In this document: positions 1 through 11,100 of the stretch, piece after piece | How positions within the stretch are numbered: the first letter of the stretch is position 1 | Layout: every line of letters starts with the position of its first letter | Assembly (NCBI GenBank): GCA_050084985.1 | Contig: JBITNC010000001.1 | Location: 95,170,001 to 95,234,000, forward strand | Reading direction: 5' to 3' | DNA from: Nageia nagi | Lineage: Eukaryota; Pinophyta | DNA length: 64,000 nucleotides | Made by a program: the position numbers and the translations under genes | Notes under the pieces: model-generated | Databases searched by the model: none | Told to the model about the DNA's origin: nothing | Seen by the model: only the letters and a program-made list of their open reading frames with translations

Positions 1-905
1 TTCAAACTTAAGATAACATTTAAAATGATTGATTTTGATCTCTAACACTACTACCTTGGAATGCAAATGTACCAATATAAGGATTATACTTATCTTAGTT
101 AATCCAATTATATATCAGATATCTTACAAAAATTTGGAATAGAGAAATTTAGATATGCTATAATTCTAGTCTCTTCTAGAATCACTATGTCCCTTAGCTC
201 CAACTCTTAGTTGGCAGATGCTACAACTTATAGGTAAATAATTGGTAGTCTTCTTTATTTGACTATTTCTAAGCTAGATATTACCTTTGTAATGAATCTG
301 ATGGCATGATTCATGCAGAAACCATATGTTGAGCACCTCAATGCTGTTAAGCAAATCTTGAGGTATGTTATAGGGATAAAGGACCTTATTCTAAAGTATT
401 CCAAGTTACCCTCATTTGTTATCTTAAGGCTCTCATATTCTGACTATGGGAGAGATAGAGATGATAGAAAATCAACCATTTACATATGTGTTTAGCATTA
501 ATTTAGATGCTATCTCTTGAGCTTCTAAGAAGTATCCTAGTATTTCTCTTTCCACCATAGAAGTTGAATATTGAGCCATATCTATTGCAACCTAAGAAGC
601 TATTTAGCTTAGATATATTCTGAAAGAAATTAGCTATGTGCAAGCTAGCCCATCTCTGATTTCTTCAAGTAATCAGTCAACTATTTCTTTAGTTAAGAAT
701 CTTATGTTCTATCAAAGAACAAAACATGTAGAAATTCAAGTCCATTTTATCATGGAAAAGGTTCTTGATGGTATTATACACCTAGAGTATTATCCATTAA
801 CCTTGAACTCTATTGATTTATTCACTAATCCCCTCCCTAAAGGTTAGTTTAGTAAGCTTAAAGATGCTATTGGGTTGGTGAAGTTGCTCTCAAGGGGGAG
901 TGAAG
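1..905 (+). pseudogene. copia pol remnant: RT C-terminus and RNase H
   Basis: Decayed end of a copia polyprotein. Positions 1-130 encode the RT tail, with the family pattern HYYLGMQ. Positions 240-500 encode the RT/RNase H link (LDITFVMNLM, then ILRYVIG) and the start of RNase H (DRDDRKST). Positions 620-850 encode the RNase H end: the SNQSTISLVKN motif, RTKHVEIQVHFI, and the terminal DLFTNPLPKG. In-frame stops interrupt it many times, several at Gln or Trp codons, so no product is expected. The nearest relative in the window is A's RNase H at 10014-10355, which shares the MQKPYVEH and ILRYVIG stretches almost exactly. Confidence 0.85.
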
Positions 906-1647
906 TATGAATTCTTGTGTTGAATTCATGTTAATGATTAAAACTTCACCCTTAAGAGGATTTTTATGCTATACAATGTTTATTTTATTACACCTTTATA
1001 ATAAAATGATTGGCAAATGATTAGCCAATCTAGCACTTTTGAGCAAATGATTGGCCAATCTAGTACTGTTAAGTTATCCATGTATGAAGAACTCATATGT
1101 GTCTTTTGACACTATTCAATTATCCACATGTGAGAAACTCATATGTGCATTTTGTTATGCTCTATTTGGTAATGATAATCAACACATATTTTCTATACAA
1201 TAGGCAATTATGAGTATTGATTTGGTATCTTCATGATGACTTATAATGCACCATTGATCAATATATGATAGCATTTATTTGATTCATCTATCCTTATTGA
1301 TATGAATATGTTGCATCTAACTTATCTTGTTATTTGAGCTATTGTTTAACTTGTAGGTTATTTTGAGATTGTAAGTTACTTACTTTGGGTGTGTAGGCTT
1401 ATGGAGACTCATAATGAATTCCAATTGAATGACTACTTTATGTACATTGAAACTAATTATGGTTAATAATTATATTGTAAACCATTTGTTAAAATGGTAA
1501 AGTAGTGAGTCTCAAAATAAGATCTTGCTTACTTCACAAATATATAAAAAAATTTCATCTTCAGTTGTATATGTTTGGAGGAGAACTCTCTTACTATCTT
1601 TTTCTTCTCACTTCTTCACTCTATCCCAATATTGCATTAACAGGGAG
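906..1647 (+). other. P: non-coding 3' leader and polypurine tract
   Basis: About 740 bp between the end of RNase H and the 3' LTR with no reading frame. Its reverse complement is recognisable at 8963-9715 in element A. It ends in the purine-rich stretch AACAGGGAG (1639-1647) directly against the LTR; A has AAAAGGGAG at the same place. That position fits the polypurine tract that primes plus-strand DNA synthesis. A direct internal repeat (GCAAATGATTGGCCAATC type) lies at 1010-1060. Confidence 0.7.
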
Positions 1648-2110
1648 TGTTAGAATGTATAATAATTATTGTAAGGTTTTGTAATAATCCTCTATGTAAA
1701 TTCACTAATACTTAATGGTATCACTAGTATTTAAGTGAATATGATAATATAACTTGTCCTACACTCCATGTCATGAGCATGCCCCTTGGGTAAAAGGGAG
1801 TAGCATGTCATGCCTTTGTACAATGGTTAAAAGGGTGACCCAAAGGGGGATTTTTGCCTATAAATAGAACACCTCCTCTTTGTGATCACTCACCAATTTG
1901 TAAAGAAAAGTTATACTCTAGGATAGTGTTTAGGAGATGAAGTTAAGAGGATTGTAAGAAAGTTGTCTTTGTGAATGAATTAAGATCTTATTAGTGGATG
2001 TACTCCTAGTTGGAGGAACAACTTTATATCTTGAGTTATTTTGTGAGTTGTCTATGCTTGAGTTCTTAATATGCAATCTTGGTAGTTTATGATTGTATTA
2101 GTTATAGTTC
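1648..2110 (+). repeat. 3' LTR of copia element P
   Basis: Starts TGTTAGAATGTATAATAATT directly after the polypurine tract. It matches the reverse complements of 8465-8962 and 16444-16929 through landmark blocks: the promoter-like CCTATAAATAG at 1857-1867, GTGATCACTCACC just after it, and GTGGATGTACTCCTAGTTGG near 1995. The 3' end is not sharp, because the last 60-80 bp diverge from A's LTR and no target duplication can be read. Confidence 0.8.
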
Positions 2111-3295
2111 AATCTCTTTAGCCACCTTCAAACCCAAAGAGACTCTGCTCTACTGCTCCTTCCTCCTCCCATGTGTAGTTGGGTTGGGATGTGTAACTAA
2201 GTGTTTCTCTTCTGAGGATGGGATGGGGTGATGACCCTCACCCGCAGCCATAATACAATTGGGGGGATTGTGCCCATAGTGGGATATGTGCCAACTCCTC
2301 ATCTCCTTACGTAGTTTGGGGAGAATGATAGCTGGAGAAGTGATGATAGCACTAATAATGGTTGGGCTTACTTGGGTTAGATAAATAATTTTTATCCTCC
2401 CGATGAGCCTAAAATTGACTAGATTATTAGTTGATATTTGTAGCACTCCATAAAGATTTTATGTGGAATTTTTTCATGTTTTGGATTTTTGAGTTTTATT
2501 TTATTTCCTAACTATTTAGTTAGTGTGACTTTCAGGGTGTGCTAATCCCACCCAATCCTTTTTGTATGGTTAGTCTTTCATCCAATTATTTTTTTCAAAA
2601 TACAATTTTTTTTTGTCTAGAATATATATGATACCATATAAAGAAAATAATTAAATCATTTATTATTATTATAATAAGTGTAATAATAAATTTATACTCA
2701 ATGAATATAAGAAGATAAAAATAAAAAACTCAAGCATAACCAATAAATGGCAATGGGAGGATTCTTATGAATGATCATATGGATGTGATCTACAAGGTGA
2801 ATACCAACCTATATTCTTATGAGAAAATAATATTTTATACTATGGATAATATTACTATGGAGGATGATAATCTCATGATTACAACCCATTATGAATGTAA
2901 ATAAGAAAATGAATAAAATTTACAAGTAAAATGAGAAAGACCAAAAAAAAAAAAAAACTATAGAGGACTATATTTAATGTATAAAAAAGATATATAAAGT
3001 AAGAAATATAAGCAACTAAATAAAATATGTATGAGTCATAACTCTATTAATATATGATAAAAAACATGGATGATAATCTCACATTAATATAAATGATAAT
3101 TCTAATGCTCAAATATAAATTTCATAAGCCATTTATAATCTTATGGTTCAATATATATCAATTAATAAATAATTAACTATATGATGTATATTGTATATCA
3201 AAAACTTCTTAACATGTTACCAATAAATACTATGATCCAATATCCCTTATATTCAATAGTTGGTAAACTAAGGAAGATTGAAATAATAATCTAAC
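2111..3295. other. no gene seen; G/C-richer island at 2140-2440
   Basis: Positions 2140-2440 are visibly richer in G and C than the surroundings and carry an open minus-strand frame of 98 codons (2150-2446) with no motif I recognise. From 2450 on the sequence is very AT-rich and no frame persists. Because a minus-strand copia RNase H remnant ends near 3300 next to a purine run, the DNA just left of it (starting TGTTAGATTATTATTTC when read on the minus strand) could be that element's 3' LTR, but I found no second copy to prove it. Confidence 0.4.
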
Positions 3296-3299
3296 ATCC

Positions 3300-3990
3300 C
3301 TCTTTAATAATAATTTTCAAAAATTCAACTAATACCATGATTTTTACTTCAACTAATACTTTGGTGAAAATACCTACAAGGTTATTTTTCTTTAGATTAG
3401 CTCCATGTTTTTATTAATGATCAACTCTTGAACAAAATGCATATAAATTCTATTATATTTGGTTTTTTAATATTAGATAAGATTCTTTTCCAAGGCTATA
3501 GTACTTTGATTAGCCATAATAAGTACCATGGATGATATTTGATCAAAGAAAGTTTTAGTAAAACTTATCTCAATCATACAAATTCTTCATTTGTATGGAC
3601 CATAGCTCTATATTTTCATTCAATAGATAATAATAAAACAAAATCTTACTTTTTACTTAACAAACTAATAGGTCCATACCCAACTAAAATATAAATTTGA
3701 AAGTATAATTTATTTTGTTAGTATCTCCCACACAATTAAATTTGAATAATTTAATAATGATGGAGTGTACCCCTTTTCATAAACTATCTCTTGAGATGGT
3801 GAAGCCTTAATGTATCTCAACATTCTCTTAGTTACTTTCCAACAAGAACCAAAAAGATTCAATAGAAGAAAGATAAGAAATTATATGAGTATATGAAGCA
3901 AGTAGTATGTGTCACATAATGAGATGTATAATAATATATATATTTTGACTACAATCTTTATTTTAGATGGCATGGGGAAGTAATATTATA
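3300..3990 (-). pseudogene. Ty1/copia RNase H remnant
   Basis: Minus-strand translation gives a broken but recognisable copia RT-end and RNase H. From right to left: CWKVTKRMLRYIK (the conserved W..KR.LRYI block, about 3810-3850), YEKGYTPSLLNYSN, then NQSTIALEKNLI (about 3495-3530, the D/NQSAI.L..N block), followed by HFVQELI and MELI. Frameshifts and stops are frequent. It ends in a purine-rich AAAGAGGGATG next to a TGTTAG, as expected for a polypurine tract and LTR start. It is a different copia lineage from P, A and O. Confidence 0.7.
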
Positions 3991-4644
3991 AATTTACCAT
4001 GTTAAATTTATTGAAAATATGCAAGGTTTATTATAATTGAGATATCCATTTACCAAAATAAGTAAATAATGTGAATGAATAAGATCCATATTTTAAATTT
4101 CTTTCTCACATTTTTTTTCATTATCTTATTTATTACAAAATAATACACACACATATATATGTGTGTATGTGTTTGTAATTCCTTTTTAAATATATATTTG
4201 TGTATGTGTTTATATTCCTTTTCAAATACTTTATATTAATTTGTATATATATTGTATATACCTGCTTATTAAAATTATATTTAATATCTATTTAATGAAT
4301 CTTCCATCTAATACTTAACAAAATATAAATCATAATTATTATAGAATTGATACATGCCACAAGAGAAAAAGTCTCATGATAGTTAACTCTCAAAACAATA
4401 ATAATTATTCAAGCATACACCAAACTTGCCTATACATCAACAAACTCTTCAAGCTTGTCTAAAAAACTCTCCTCTCTTAGGAATACATTCTCTTCTTGGA
4501 ATTCACACTTACTTTCTCAAAAAATTCCCATTAACCATTTACAATATTATGATATCCTTTTATAGATTTAAGGAGCTACAAAAATACAAAGGTTACAATA
4601 ATATTATCTAAGTTCTTAACTATAATACTACCTTCTTGACTCCT
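3991..4644. other. AT-rich spacer with TG/TA-rich microsatellite
   Basis: No gene seen. Positions 4140-4265 hold repeated ATATATGTGTGTATGTGTTT-like tracts, in two similar blocks about 60 bp apart. Positions 4426-4611 include a 61-codon plus-strand frame with no recognisable motif, which I do not treat as a gene. Element O begins at about 4645. Confidence 0.5.
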
Positions 4645-5376
4645 TATTAGGAATGGAGCTTAATTCATTAGCTAAGTGGAAGATTTTCACTCTCTATTTT
4701 CCAATCAATATGCACAAGTCCAATATGCAAGGCTAATCGATTGGGTGCAGGTCGATCAACATAGTCAATCAATCGATTGTATTCTAGACTCAATCAATTG
4801 ACTAATCTTATGATAAGTAAAATTGACTATATTTTTTGCTACAAAGGCAACCAAACTTGATGGAGATGATCAACATATTGGGATTGGTTTGATGTAGGCC
4901 AATTATGATCTAGAGATATAAAAGCTCTATTTTGAGAATGTAAACTCACTTTATCTTTATTCCATATTTGAAACTGATATTTTCCTTTTGATGGAAAATG
5001 TATTGCATAGATTTTTACTCTAGTTAGGATTAGAAATATGATTGTAATGGTTTGTTATTAATCCATGGGATACATTGTAATTGGATATGAGATCAATAGT
5101 TTTTTGATATATATTGAGTTTAGTCCTAAGAGGATTCCTTATAAACAACAAAGAAGTTTAAAACAAAGAGATGTTGCTTATATCTCTTAGTTTTTTGGAT
5201 CTAATTAAAATGAAGGACTAAAAACTTCTTTGTGGATGTAGCCTATACTAGGTGAACCATGTTAAAACTATCTCATCTCTTATGTGAATGATTTGTTTTT
5301 TTTTTTTTGTGATTTATTTTATAAACTTATAGAGTTTGAATTGCTCTACTATATTTTTATATAATAGATCCTAACA
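4645..5376 (+). repeat. 5' LTR of copia element O
   Basis: Begins TATTAGGAATGG (expected TGTTAGGAATG, as in the 3' copy at 17807) and ends CTAACA directly before the primer site. Shared blocks with 17807-18198 include ATTGTATTCTAGAC, AAGTAAAATTGA, AACCAAACTTGAT and AATCCATGGGATA. About 340 bp at the 3' side of this LTR have no partner because the 3' copy is truncated. The two copies differ at many positions, so the insertion is old. Confidence 0.85.
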
Positions 5377-5378
5377 AG

Positions 5379-5390
5379 TGGTATCAAAGA
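5379..5390 (+). promoter_or_regulatory. primer-binding site of O (initiator Met-tRNA type)
   Basis: TGGTATCAAAGA lies two bases after the LTR end CTAACA. Copia elements commonly use TGGTATCAGAGC, complementary to the 3' end of initiator Met-tRNA; ten of twelve bases agree. Confidence 0.75.
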
Positions 5391-5446
5391 TTTAGTTTTT
5401 GTTAGGCACTTGAAAGATTAGTTAGATTTTAGATTAAGTGGGAGCA

Positions 5447-6290
5447 ATGGCAGAATAAGGGAGGCAAAGGGTGAGAAATTCAATGTCCATAATTTCTAAT
5501 TCTAGAAGATGCAAAGGGAAGATTACATATACCATAACAACTTGTACTTACTTCTTAAGGAAGTAGTAAAGAAATATTCAAATATGTTTGATAAAGAGTG
5601 GTCTTACTTGATAGAAAGGCAATGGGTATTGTGAGATTGATGTGTCTAGGTTTGTTGATAGTTTTCAACATCTCAAGGGAGAAAACCACCAAAAGGGTGA
5701 TGGATACATTCACCAATATGTATGAGAAACCAACCACCTCAAACAAGGTATACTTAATGAAAAATTTATTTAGCATGAATATGAATGAAGGAGGATCTAT
5801 TTTGGATTATGTGAATGAACTTAATACTATTACTAACCAATTTGTATTGGTTGAGAGTTAATTTATTGATGAGATTAGAGCACTACTAATATTGTGTTCA
5901 GTATCAAATAGTTGGAATAGCATGGTCATGATGGTAAGTAACTTTGCCTCTAATACTACATTGGTATTTGATGAAGTAGTTCATAATATTCTAAATGAGG
6001 ACATGAGGATGAAGTCTAAGGGAGAAAGTTCAAGCATGACCCTTACGATTAAAAATAGAGGAAAATAAAGGGATAGAGGCAAGAGTTAATAAATAGGAAA
6101 ATCCAAAGGAATATTCAAATATAAAACAAAGGTAAATTTGGATTATTGATTTTGTGAAAAGAAAGGCCATCTCAAGAAGGATTATTGGTCAAGAAAAGGT
6201 GATGTTAAGGAAAATAAAAAAACAAAGTTAATAATCAAGAAGCTAATATTAATGGTGAAATCATACATGATCCTCTTATTTTTCTTTTGA
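5447..6290 (+). pseudogene. copia gag (element O)
   Basis: The likely original start is the ATG at 5447, 57 bp after the primer site. Gag-type landmarks of the copia UBN2 family follow across several frames: EDYIYHNNLYL near 5523, KAMGIVRLMCLGL (5620), SREKTTKRVMDTF (5680), NKVYLMKNLF (5745), then EGGSILDYVNELN (5790). A degenerate zinc knuckle, FCEKKGHLKK, sits near 6155. It would have formed the virus-like particle shell. Stops and frame changes make it non-coding now. Element W carries a gag of the same type. Confidence 0.8.
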
Positions 6291-7600
6291 TAAAATAGTG
6301 ATTATTGGGTGATTGAATCTAGTGCTTCCTTCCATGAAACCTCTAACAAGGAATACATCATATATTATATTCCAAGTTACTATGGACATGTGCTTTTGAG
6401 TAATGATCGACCATGTGATACTATGGGATTGGTACAATTAAGATAAAATTACCAAATGGAGGCCTATGGGGTTTTCATGGTAGTAAGATTTTTGGATTTA
6501 AAGAAAAATCTCATATTGGAAAATAATCTGAAAAGGAGGGTTATACAATTGCATTCAAAAACTCTTCATAGAAATTTATTAGAGGGTCAATGGTGGGAGC
6601 TAGAGCTAGAATGATGGGTACTTTATGTTTACTTAATGGAACATCTAAGTACTCTTGAATTTAGTTTCCATAGGTGCAAATGCAACTTTTAGCACCAAAG
6701 TATTAGGTACATGAGTGAGATAGGTATAAATTTCTACATTCAAGGAAGTTGTTGCCTAAATTGAAAGATGTTAACTTGGGGTTTTGTGAGAATTATTTTT
6801 TGCAACATAAGAGGGTGAGATCCTTAAGGTTAGATAGAAAAAAAAGAAGGAGAAGTTGGAGTTAGTTCACTCGATGTGTGGGACCACATAGGTAAAATCC
6901 TTTGATGGATTCTCTTATTATATTACATTCATTAATGATGCTATATTGAAAACATGGGTTTATTGTATTAAGAATAAATTTGATGTGTTTTATACTTTGA
7001 GAATTGGAAAGCATTGGTTGAGAATGAAATAGTAACATGATTGAAATGTATCAAGTTATATAATGATGGAGAAGACTATAACAAGGAGTTTGATGACTAC
7101 TATGCATACAAAAGATAATAAGGGTAAAGGTAGTTTCAAAAACACCTCAAGATAATGGGATTTCAGAAAAGATGAATAAAACAATCTTAAAACATGCAAG
7201 GTGCATGAGGTTGCATGCAGGGTTACCTTATTTATGTGGACTAACATTGTTGATACTACTATGTATTTGATAAATAGGGGGCCTACTACTTATTTAGATG
7301 GAGGATACTAGAAGAGTTATGGAAAGTAAAAAGGTAAATTATTACTTTCTCAAGGTACTTGATTGTGAGATTTTTGTGTATATTGATAAAGAGAATAGAA
7401 AGAAATTAGATGCCAAATCTCAAAAGTATTATTTTTTTGGATATGAAGTTGATGATTTAGGATATAGATGATTGGATAATAATAATAAAAAATAATCAGG
7501 AGTAGAGATGTTATATTCAATGAAAAGTGCTTCTATAAGGAAAAATTGTAGGATAAGGAAGAATAACTCAAGTATATCAACTTAATGACACTGGTTAACA
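6291..7600 (+). pseudogene. copia protease and integrase (element O)
   Basis: After gag, DYWVIESSASFH (about 6300) is a protease-type segment in which the usual D-[ST]-G active site has become ESSAS, so it would be inactive. GAG-pre-integrase and integrase follow at 6660-7450: SLDVWDHIGK, then GFSYYITFINDAILKTWVY with one catalytic Asp region, and YNDGEDYNKEFDDYY corresponding to the D-N-G-x-E-[FY] region. Frames switch repeatedly. The order protease-integrase-RT identifies the copia superfamily. Confidence 0.75.
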
Positions 7601-7769
7601 AAGTGAACCCATAGTTCAATATGCGTTTCAACAAAGAACACCAAAATCCACCACCTATTATTAGAATATCACAAGAGAAAGTAAACCACCTAAACTATTT
7701 TAATCTACTCTTTATTATGTGCCATATACTAATTCTAGTGAACCAAAATATTATGATGAGGTTATGTAG

Positions 7770-8464
7770 GTGAGTACATAAAATAAGTGGAAGCTTTCTA
7801 TAAATGAAGAGATGCATTCTATTATTCACAACCAAAATTGGGATTTTATTAAGATACCCAAAGCTAAAAAAGCTTTAACTAATAAGTGGGTGTAGAGGTT
7901 GAAGGATGAGATGGGAGGGAAAAAGAGATAAAAAAAAGGCTTATAGTAAGGCATAAACTTTGTTTAAATATTTTTACTAGTTGTTAAAATGACCTCCATA
8001 AGAACTATTTTAAGTATATTGGTTGTAGAAAATTTATTTCTTGAACAAATGGATGTTAATACTACTTTACTTCATGGGGATTTGGAGGAGGAGATTTCAA
8101 TGCACTAATATAAAAGTTTTAACATCAATGATAAGGAGGATTGTGCATGTAGATTGAAAAGAGATTGTATGATCTTGAACAAGCTCTAAGATGATGGTAT
8201 TTTAAGTTTAATTATTTTATGGGTAACCAAAGGTTTATGAGGTGCCAATATGACCATTGTGTTTATTTTAAGAACAATAATAATAAAAACTATGTTATCT
8301 TCCTTTTGTATGTGGATGACATGTGTTTATAGTTTCATGTACAGAAGACATTATTGAGTTAAAGGAAAAGTTAGAAAATAATATTTTCATAAAGGATTTG
8401 GATGAGGTCAAACAAATTCTTGGTATGAGGATCAAAATAAATAAGGAGAGCTATATGCTACAAC
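7770..8464 (+). pseudogene. copia reverse transcriptase, 5' part (element O)
   Basis: Begins with WKLSINEEMHSI (7790), the usual copia RT opening (W..A...E...L), continues with IPKAKKALTNKWV, MDVNTTLLHGDLEEEI (8050) and the active-site block LLYVDDMCL (8308). The polymerase YVDD is preserved, but stops surround it. The frame ends at 8464 in ...IKINKESYMLQ where element A is inserted; the remainder of the RT lies at 16930-17262. Confidence 0.85.
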
Positions 8465-8962
8465 TGAAGGAACTAACACTAACACTTAAGTCTTAAATAA
8501 TCAAGATCACATGAAAGCTCATACTAACATCAATATGACTCAAGAAGATAATCTCACAAGATGACACAAGATGTAATTGGTTCCTCCAACTAGAAGTACA
8601 TCCACTAACTAGATCTCACTTCATTCACCAATATGAACTCTTACAATTCTCCTAATATTTTCTCCTAAACACTATCCTATAGCATAACTTTACTCCACAA
8701 AATTAGTGTGTGATCACAAAGAGGGAGCCTTCTATTTATAAGCCAAAATTCTTTTTTGGATCACCCATTTATCCAATGTACAAAATCATGACATGCACAT
8801 CCTTTTACCCAAGGGGCATGCTCATGACATGGAGTGTAGGACAAGTTACATTATTATATTCACTTAAATACTTAAGGTATCAAATGATACTCTTAAGTAT
8901 TAGTAAACTTACATACAAGATTATTACATAACCTTTACAATAATGCATTTTACATTCCAACA
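8465..8962 (-). repeat. 3' LTR of element A
   Basis: Read on the minus strand it runs TGTTGGAATG...GTTCCTTCA, about 498 bp. It pairs with 16444-16929 (GTTACTTCTTTCA end). A TATA-type box TATAAATAGAAG (complement at 8731-8742) and the block GTGATCACA next to it are shared with the other LTR and with P. The two LTRs of A differ by many substitutions and several small indels. Confidence 0.9.
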
Positions 8963-8975
8963 CTCCCTTTTAATG
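8963..8975 (-). promoter_or_regulatory. polypurine tract of A
   Basis: Minus strand AAAAGGGAG directly abuts the 3' LTR, in the position of the plus-strand primer. The preceding GCAATATT is also kept in element P and in the non-coding element N. Confidence 0.7.
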
Positions 8976-9715
8976 CAATATTGGGATAGAGCAAAAAAGG
9001 GAGAAGGAAGAGAATTCTCCTCCAAATAGATACAATGAAGATGAGAACTTTTTACATATTTGTGAAGTAAGAAAGATCTAGTTTGAGACTCACTACTTTG
9101 CCAAATACAATCATTAACCATAATCAGTTTCAATGTACATGAAGTAGCCATCTAACTAGAAGTCATAAAGAGTCTCCAAGAGCTTGCATACCTAAAGTAA
9201 CCTACAATCTCAAAGGAACCTACAAGTCATAAATAGCTCAAATAACAAAATTAGTTAGATGCAATATATTCATATAAATAAGGATAGATGAATCATACAA
9301 ATGCCATCATGAACTAATAAATGGTACACTATAAGTCATCATGAAGATTCCAAGCCAAAACTCATAGTCACCTACTATATATAAAACATGTGTTGATTAT
9401 CATTACAAAATAGACCATGCACATACTAGTTCCTTAGATATGGATAATTGAATAGTGCCAAAAGACACATAAGAGTTTCTCACATATGAATAACTAAATA
9501 GTGCTAGATTTACCAATTTTTTTACTTTTAAAAAATTTGTACAAGTTCCTCACATAGGCTGAACTTACCATGAAGGTGTATAGTAAAATCCTCCTAGGGG
9601 TGAAGTTGTCATCATAAACATTAATTCAACATAAGAATTCAACATAAAATCCTCCTAGGGGTGAAGTTGTCATCATAAACATCAATTCAACATAAGAATT
9701 CAAACTTCCCTTCCC
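8976..9715 (-). other. A: non-coding 3' leader
   Basis: About 740 bp between RNase H and the 3' LTR. A 60-bp direct duplication at 9595-9700 repeats CATAAAATCCTCCTAGGGGTGAAGTTGTCATCATAAACAT-type sequence. The first 350 bp next to the LTR are also present in the non-coding element N (19630-19990), including GAGCTTGCATACCT and the block around CTACAATCTCAA. Only short frames are seen; a 75-codon minus frame at 8924-9151 crosses the LTR boundary and is not a gene. Confidence 0.65.
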
Positions 9716-10400
9716 CTTGAGTCCAACTTCACCAACCTAATAGCATCCCTAAGCTTACAAAATTAAGCTTCTAGAAGGGGCTTGGTGAACAAATTAGCAG
9801 AGTTCAAGGTGAATGGATAATTCTCCAAGTGTATGATGCCATCAAGAATCTTCTTCTTGATAAAATGGGCATGGATTTTTATATGTTTTTTTTATGATGG
9901 AACATAATATTCTTGGCCAAAGAAATAGCCAACTAACTATCTAAAGAAATCAAAGATGAGCCAACTTGCTCATACCTAATTTCTTTTAGAAGATGCCTTA
10001 CCCAAATGGCTTCTTAGGCTGTAATAGACATGGCATAGTATTCAAATTCTATGGTAAAAAGAAAAATAATAGGATAGTTCTTAGAAGCCCAAGAGATAGC
10101 ACTTAAACCAATGCTAAACACATACATAGATGTTGATTTTCTATCATCTCTATCTCCCCCATAGTCAAAATCTAAGAATCTAGAGAGAACAAATGAGAGC
10201 AACTTAGAATACTTGAGAGTAAGATCCTTAGTCCCTATAACATACCTTAAGATTTGCTTAATAGCATTGAAGTGCTCAACATATGGTTTTTGCATGAATC
10301 GTGCCATCAAATTTATTACAAAGGTAATATCTAGTCTAAAAATAGTCAAATACAAAAGACTTCCAATTAATTACCTATAAGCTATAGCATCAGCCAATTG
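9716..10400 (-). pseudogene. copia RNase H (element A)
   Basis: Open minus frame 10014-10355 holds the RT/RNase H link LDITFVINLMARFMQKPYVE, ILRYVIGTKDLTL, the RNase H segment DYGGDRDDRKSTS and the ISWASKNYPI block, then FEYYAMS (the EAEY..A position, with EFEY here). The rest to 9716 is in other frames. This is one of the better preserved coding blocks in the window; P carries the same segment at 313-495. Confidence 0.85.
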
Positions 10401-11100
10401 AGAGCTAGAGCTTAGAGTAATAGTGATTTCAAGAGAAACTAGGATTGTAGCATATCTACACTCCTCCATTCCAAACTTCTACAAGATGTATGATATATAC
10501 TTATATTAACTAAAATAAGTACAATCCTTATATTGGTATACTTGTATTCCAAGGTAGTAGTGTAAGAGACCAAGATCAATCATTTTAAATGTTGCCTTAA
10601 GTTTATATATACACTCTTGAATGATTTCATCATTATTCTTAGTTATCAAAAGATCATCCACATAAAGGAGAATCAATACCATGTTTTTTTTATTGAACAC
10701 ATATAGATCAGAGTTGGAAAAGCACTTGAAGAAACCAATGTCTACAAAATATCTTAAAATTTCCAGTACCAAGCTTTAGGTGCTTGCTTAAGTCCATATA
10801 CTAACTTCTTTAGCTTGCACATAAAAGAATCTTTTCCTTCCACAATGAACCCTTCTATTTGATTCATGAATATTTTCATATCTAATTCACCATTATGGAA
10901 TGCACTCTTGATGTCAAATTGAAAAAATTTCCATCCTTGAGCTATAGAAAGAGCAAGGATAATTCTCATAGTAGGCATCTTTGCTATGGGAGCAAAGGTT
11001 TCCTCATAATCTATACTATATTTTTTAGCAAGACCTTTGGCTACTAAACTCACCTTGTATTTTTTCATATCTCTAACAAAATTGTACTTGACCTTGTATA
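10401..11100 (-). pseudogene. copia reverse transcriptase (element A)
   Basis: Two adjoining minus frames cover most of the RT. The segment 11068-10754 holds KYKVSLVAKGLAKKYSIDYE (the R.KARLVAKGF.Q..G.DY block), ETFAPIAKM, FQFDIKSAFHNGELD (catalytic Asp in QFDI) and VYGLKQAPKAWY. The segment 10772-10506 holds SDLYVF, LILLYVDDLLIT (catalytic YVDD, about 10650-10685) and DLGLLHYYLGIQV. A frameshift near 10760 separates them. All three RT Asp positions appear intact, although the frames are broken. Confidence 0.9.

Larger units (their letters stand above)
1..2110 (+). mobile_element. Ty1/copia LTR retrotransposon P, 3' part only
   Basis: This is the 3' end of a copia element entering from the left edge. 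It reads, in order: end of reverse transcriptase, RNase H, about 740 bp of non-coding 3' leader, a purine tract, and a 3' LTR starting TGTTAGAATG at 1648. It belongs to the same family as element A (8465-16929) but lies in the opposite orientation. RNase H, 3' leader and LTR match A's minus strand throughout. The 5' LTR, gag, integrase and most of the RT lie outside the window. The right end is approximate (2070-2115), where similarity to A's LTR fades. Confidence 0.85.

Noticed and set aside
5555-5776. Minus-strand 73-codon frame
   Set aside because: Complement of O's gag, whose plus-strand frame has recognisable family blocks.
8710-8931. Similar frames of about 70 codons at 8710-8931 and 16677-16883
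   Set aside because: They look like a conserved pair of genes but are the two LTRs of element A; the frame is a chance opening in the LTR.
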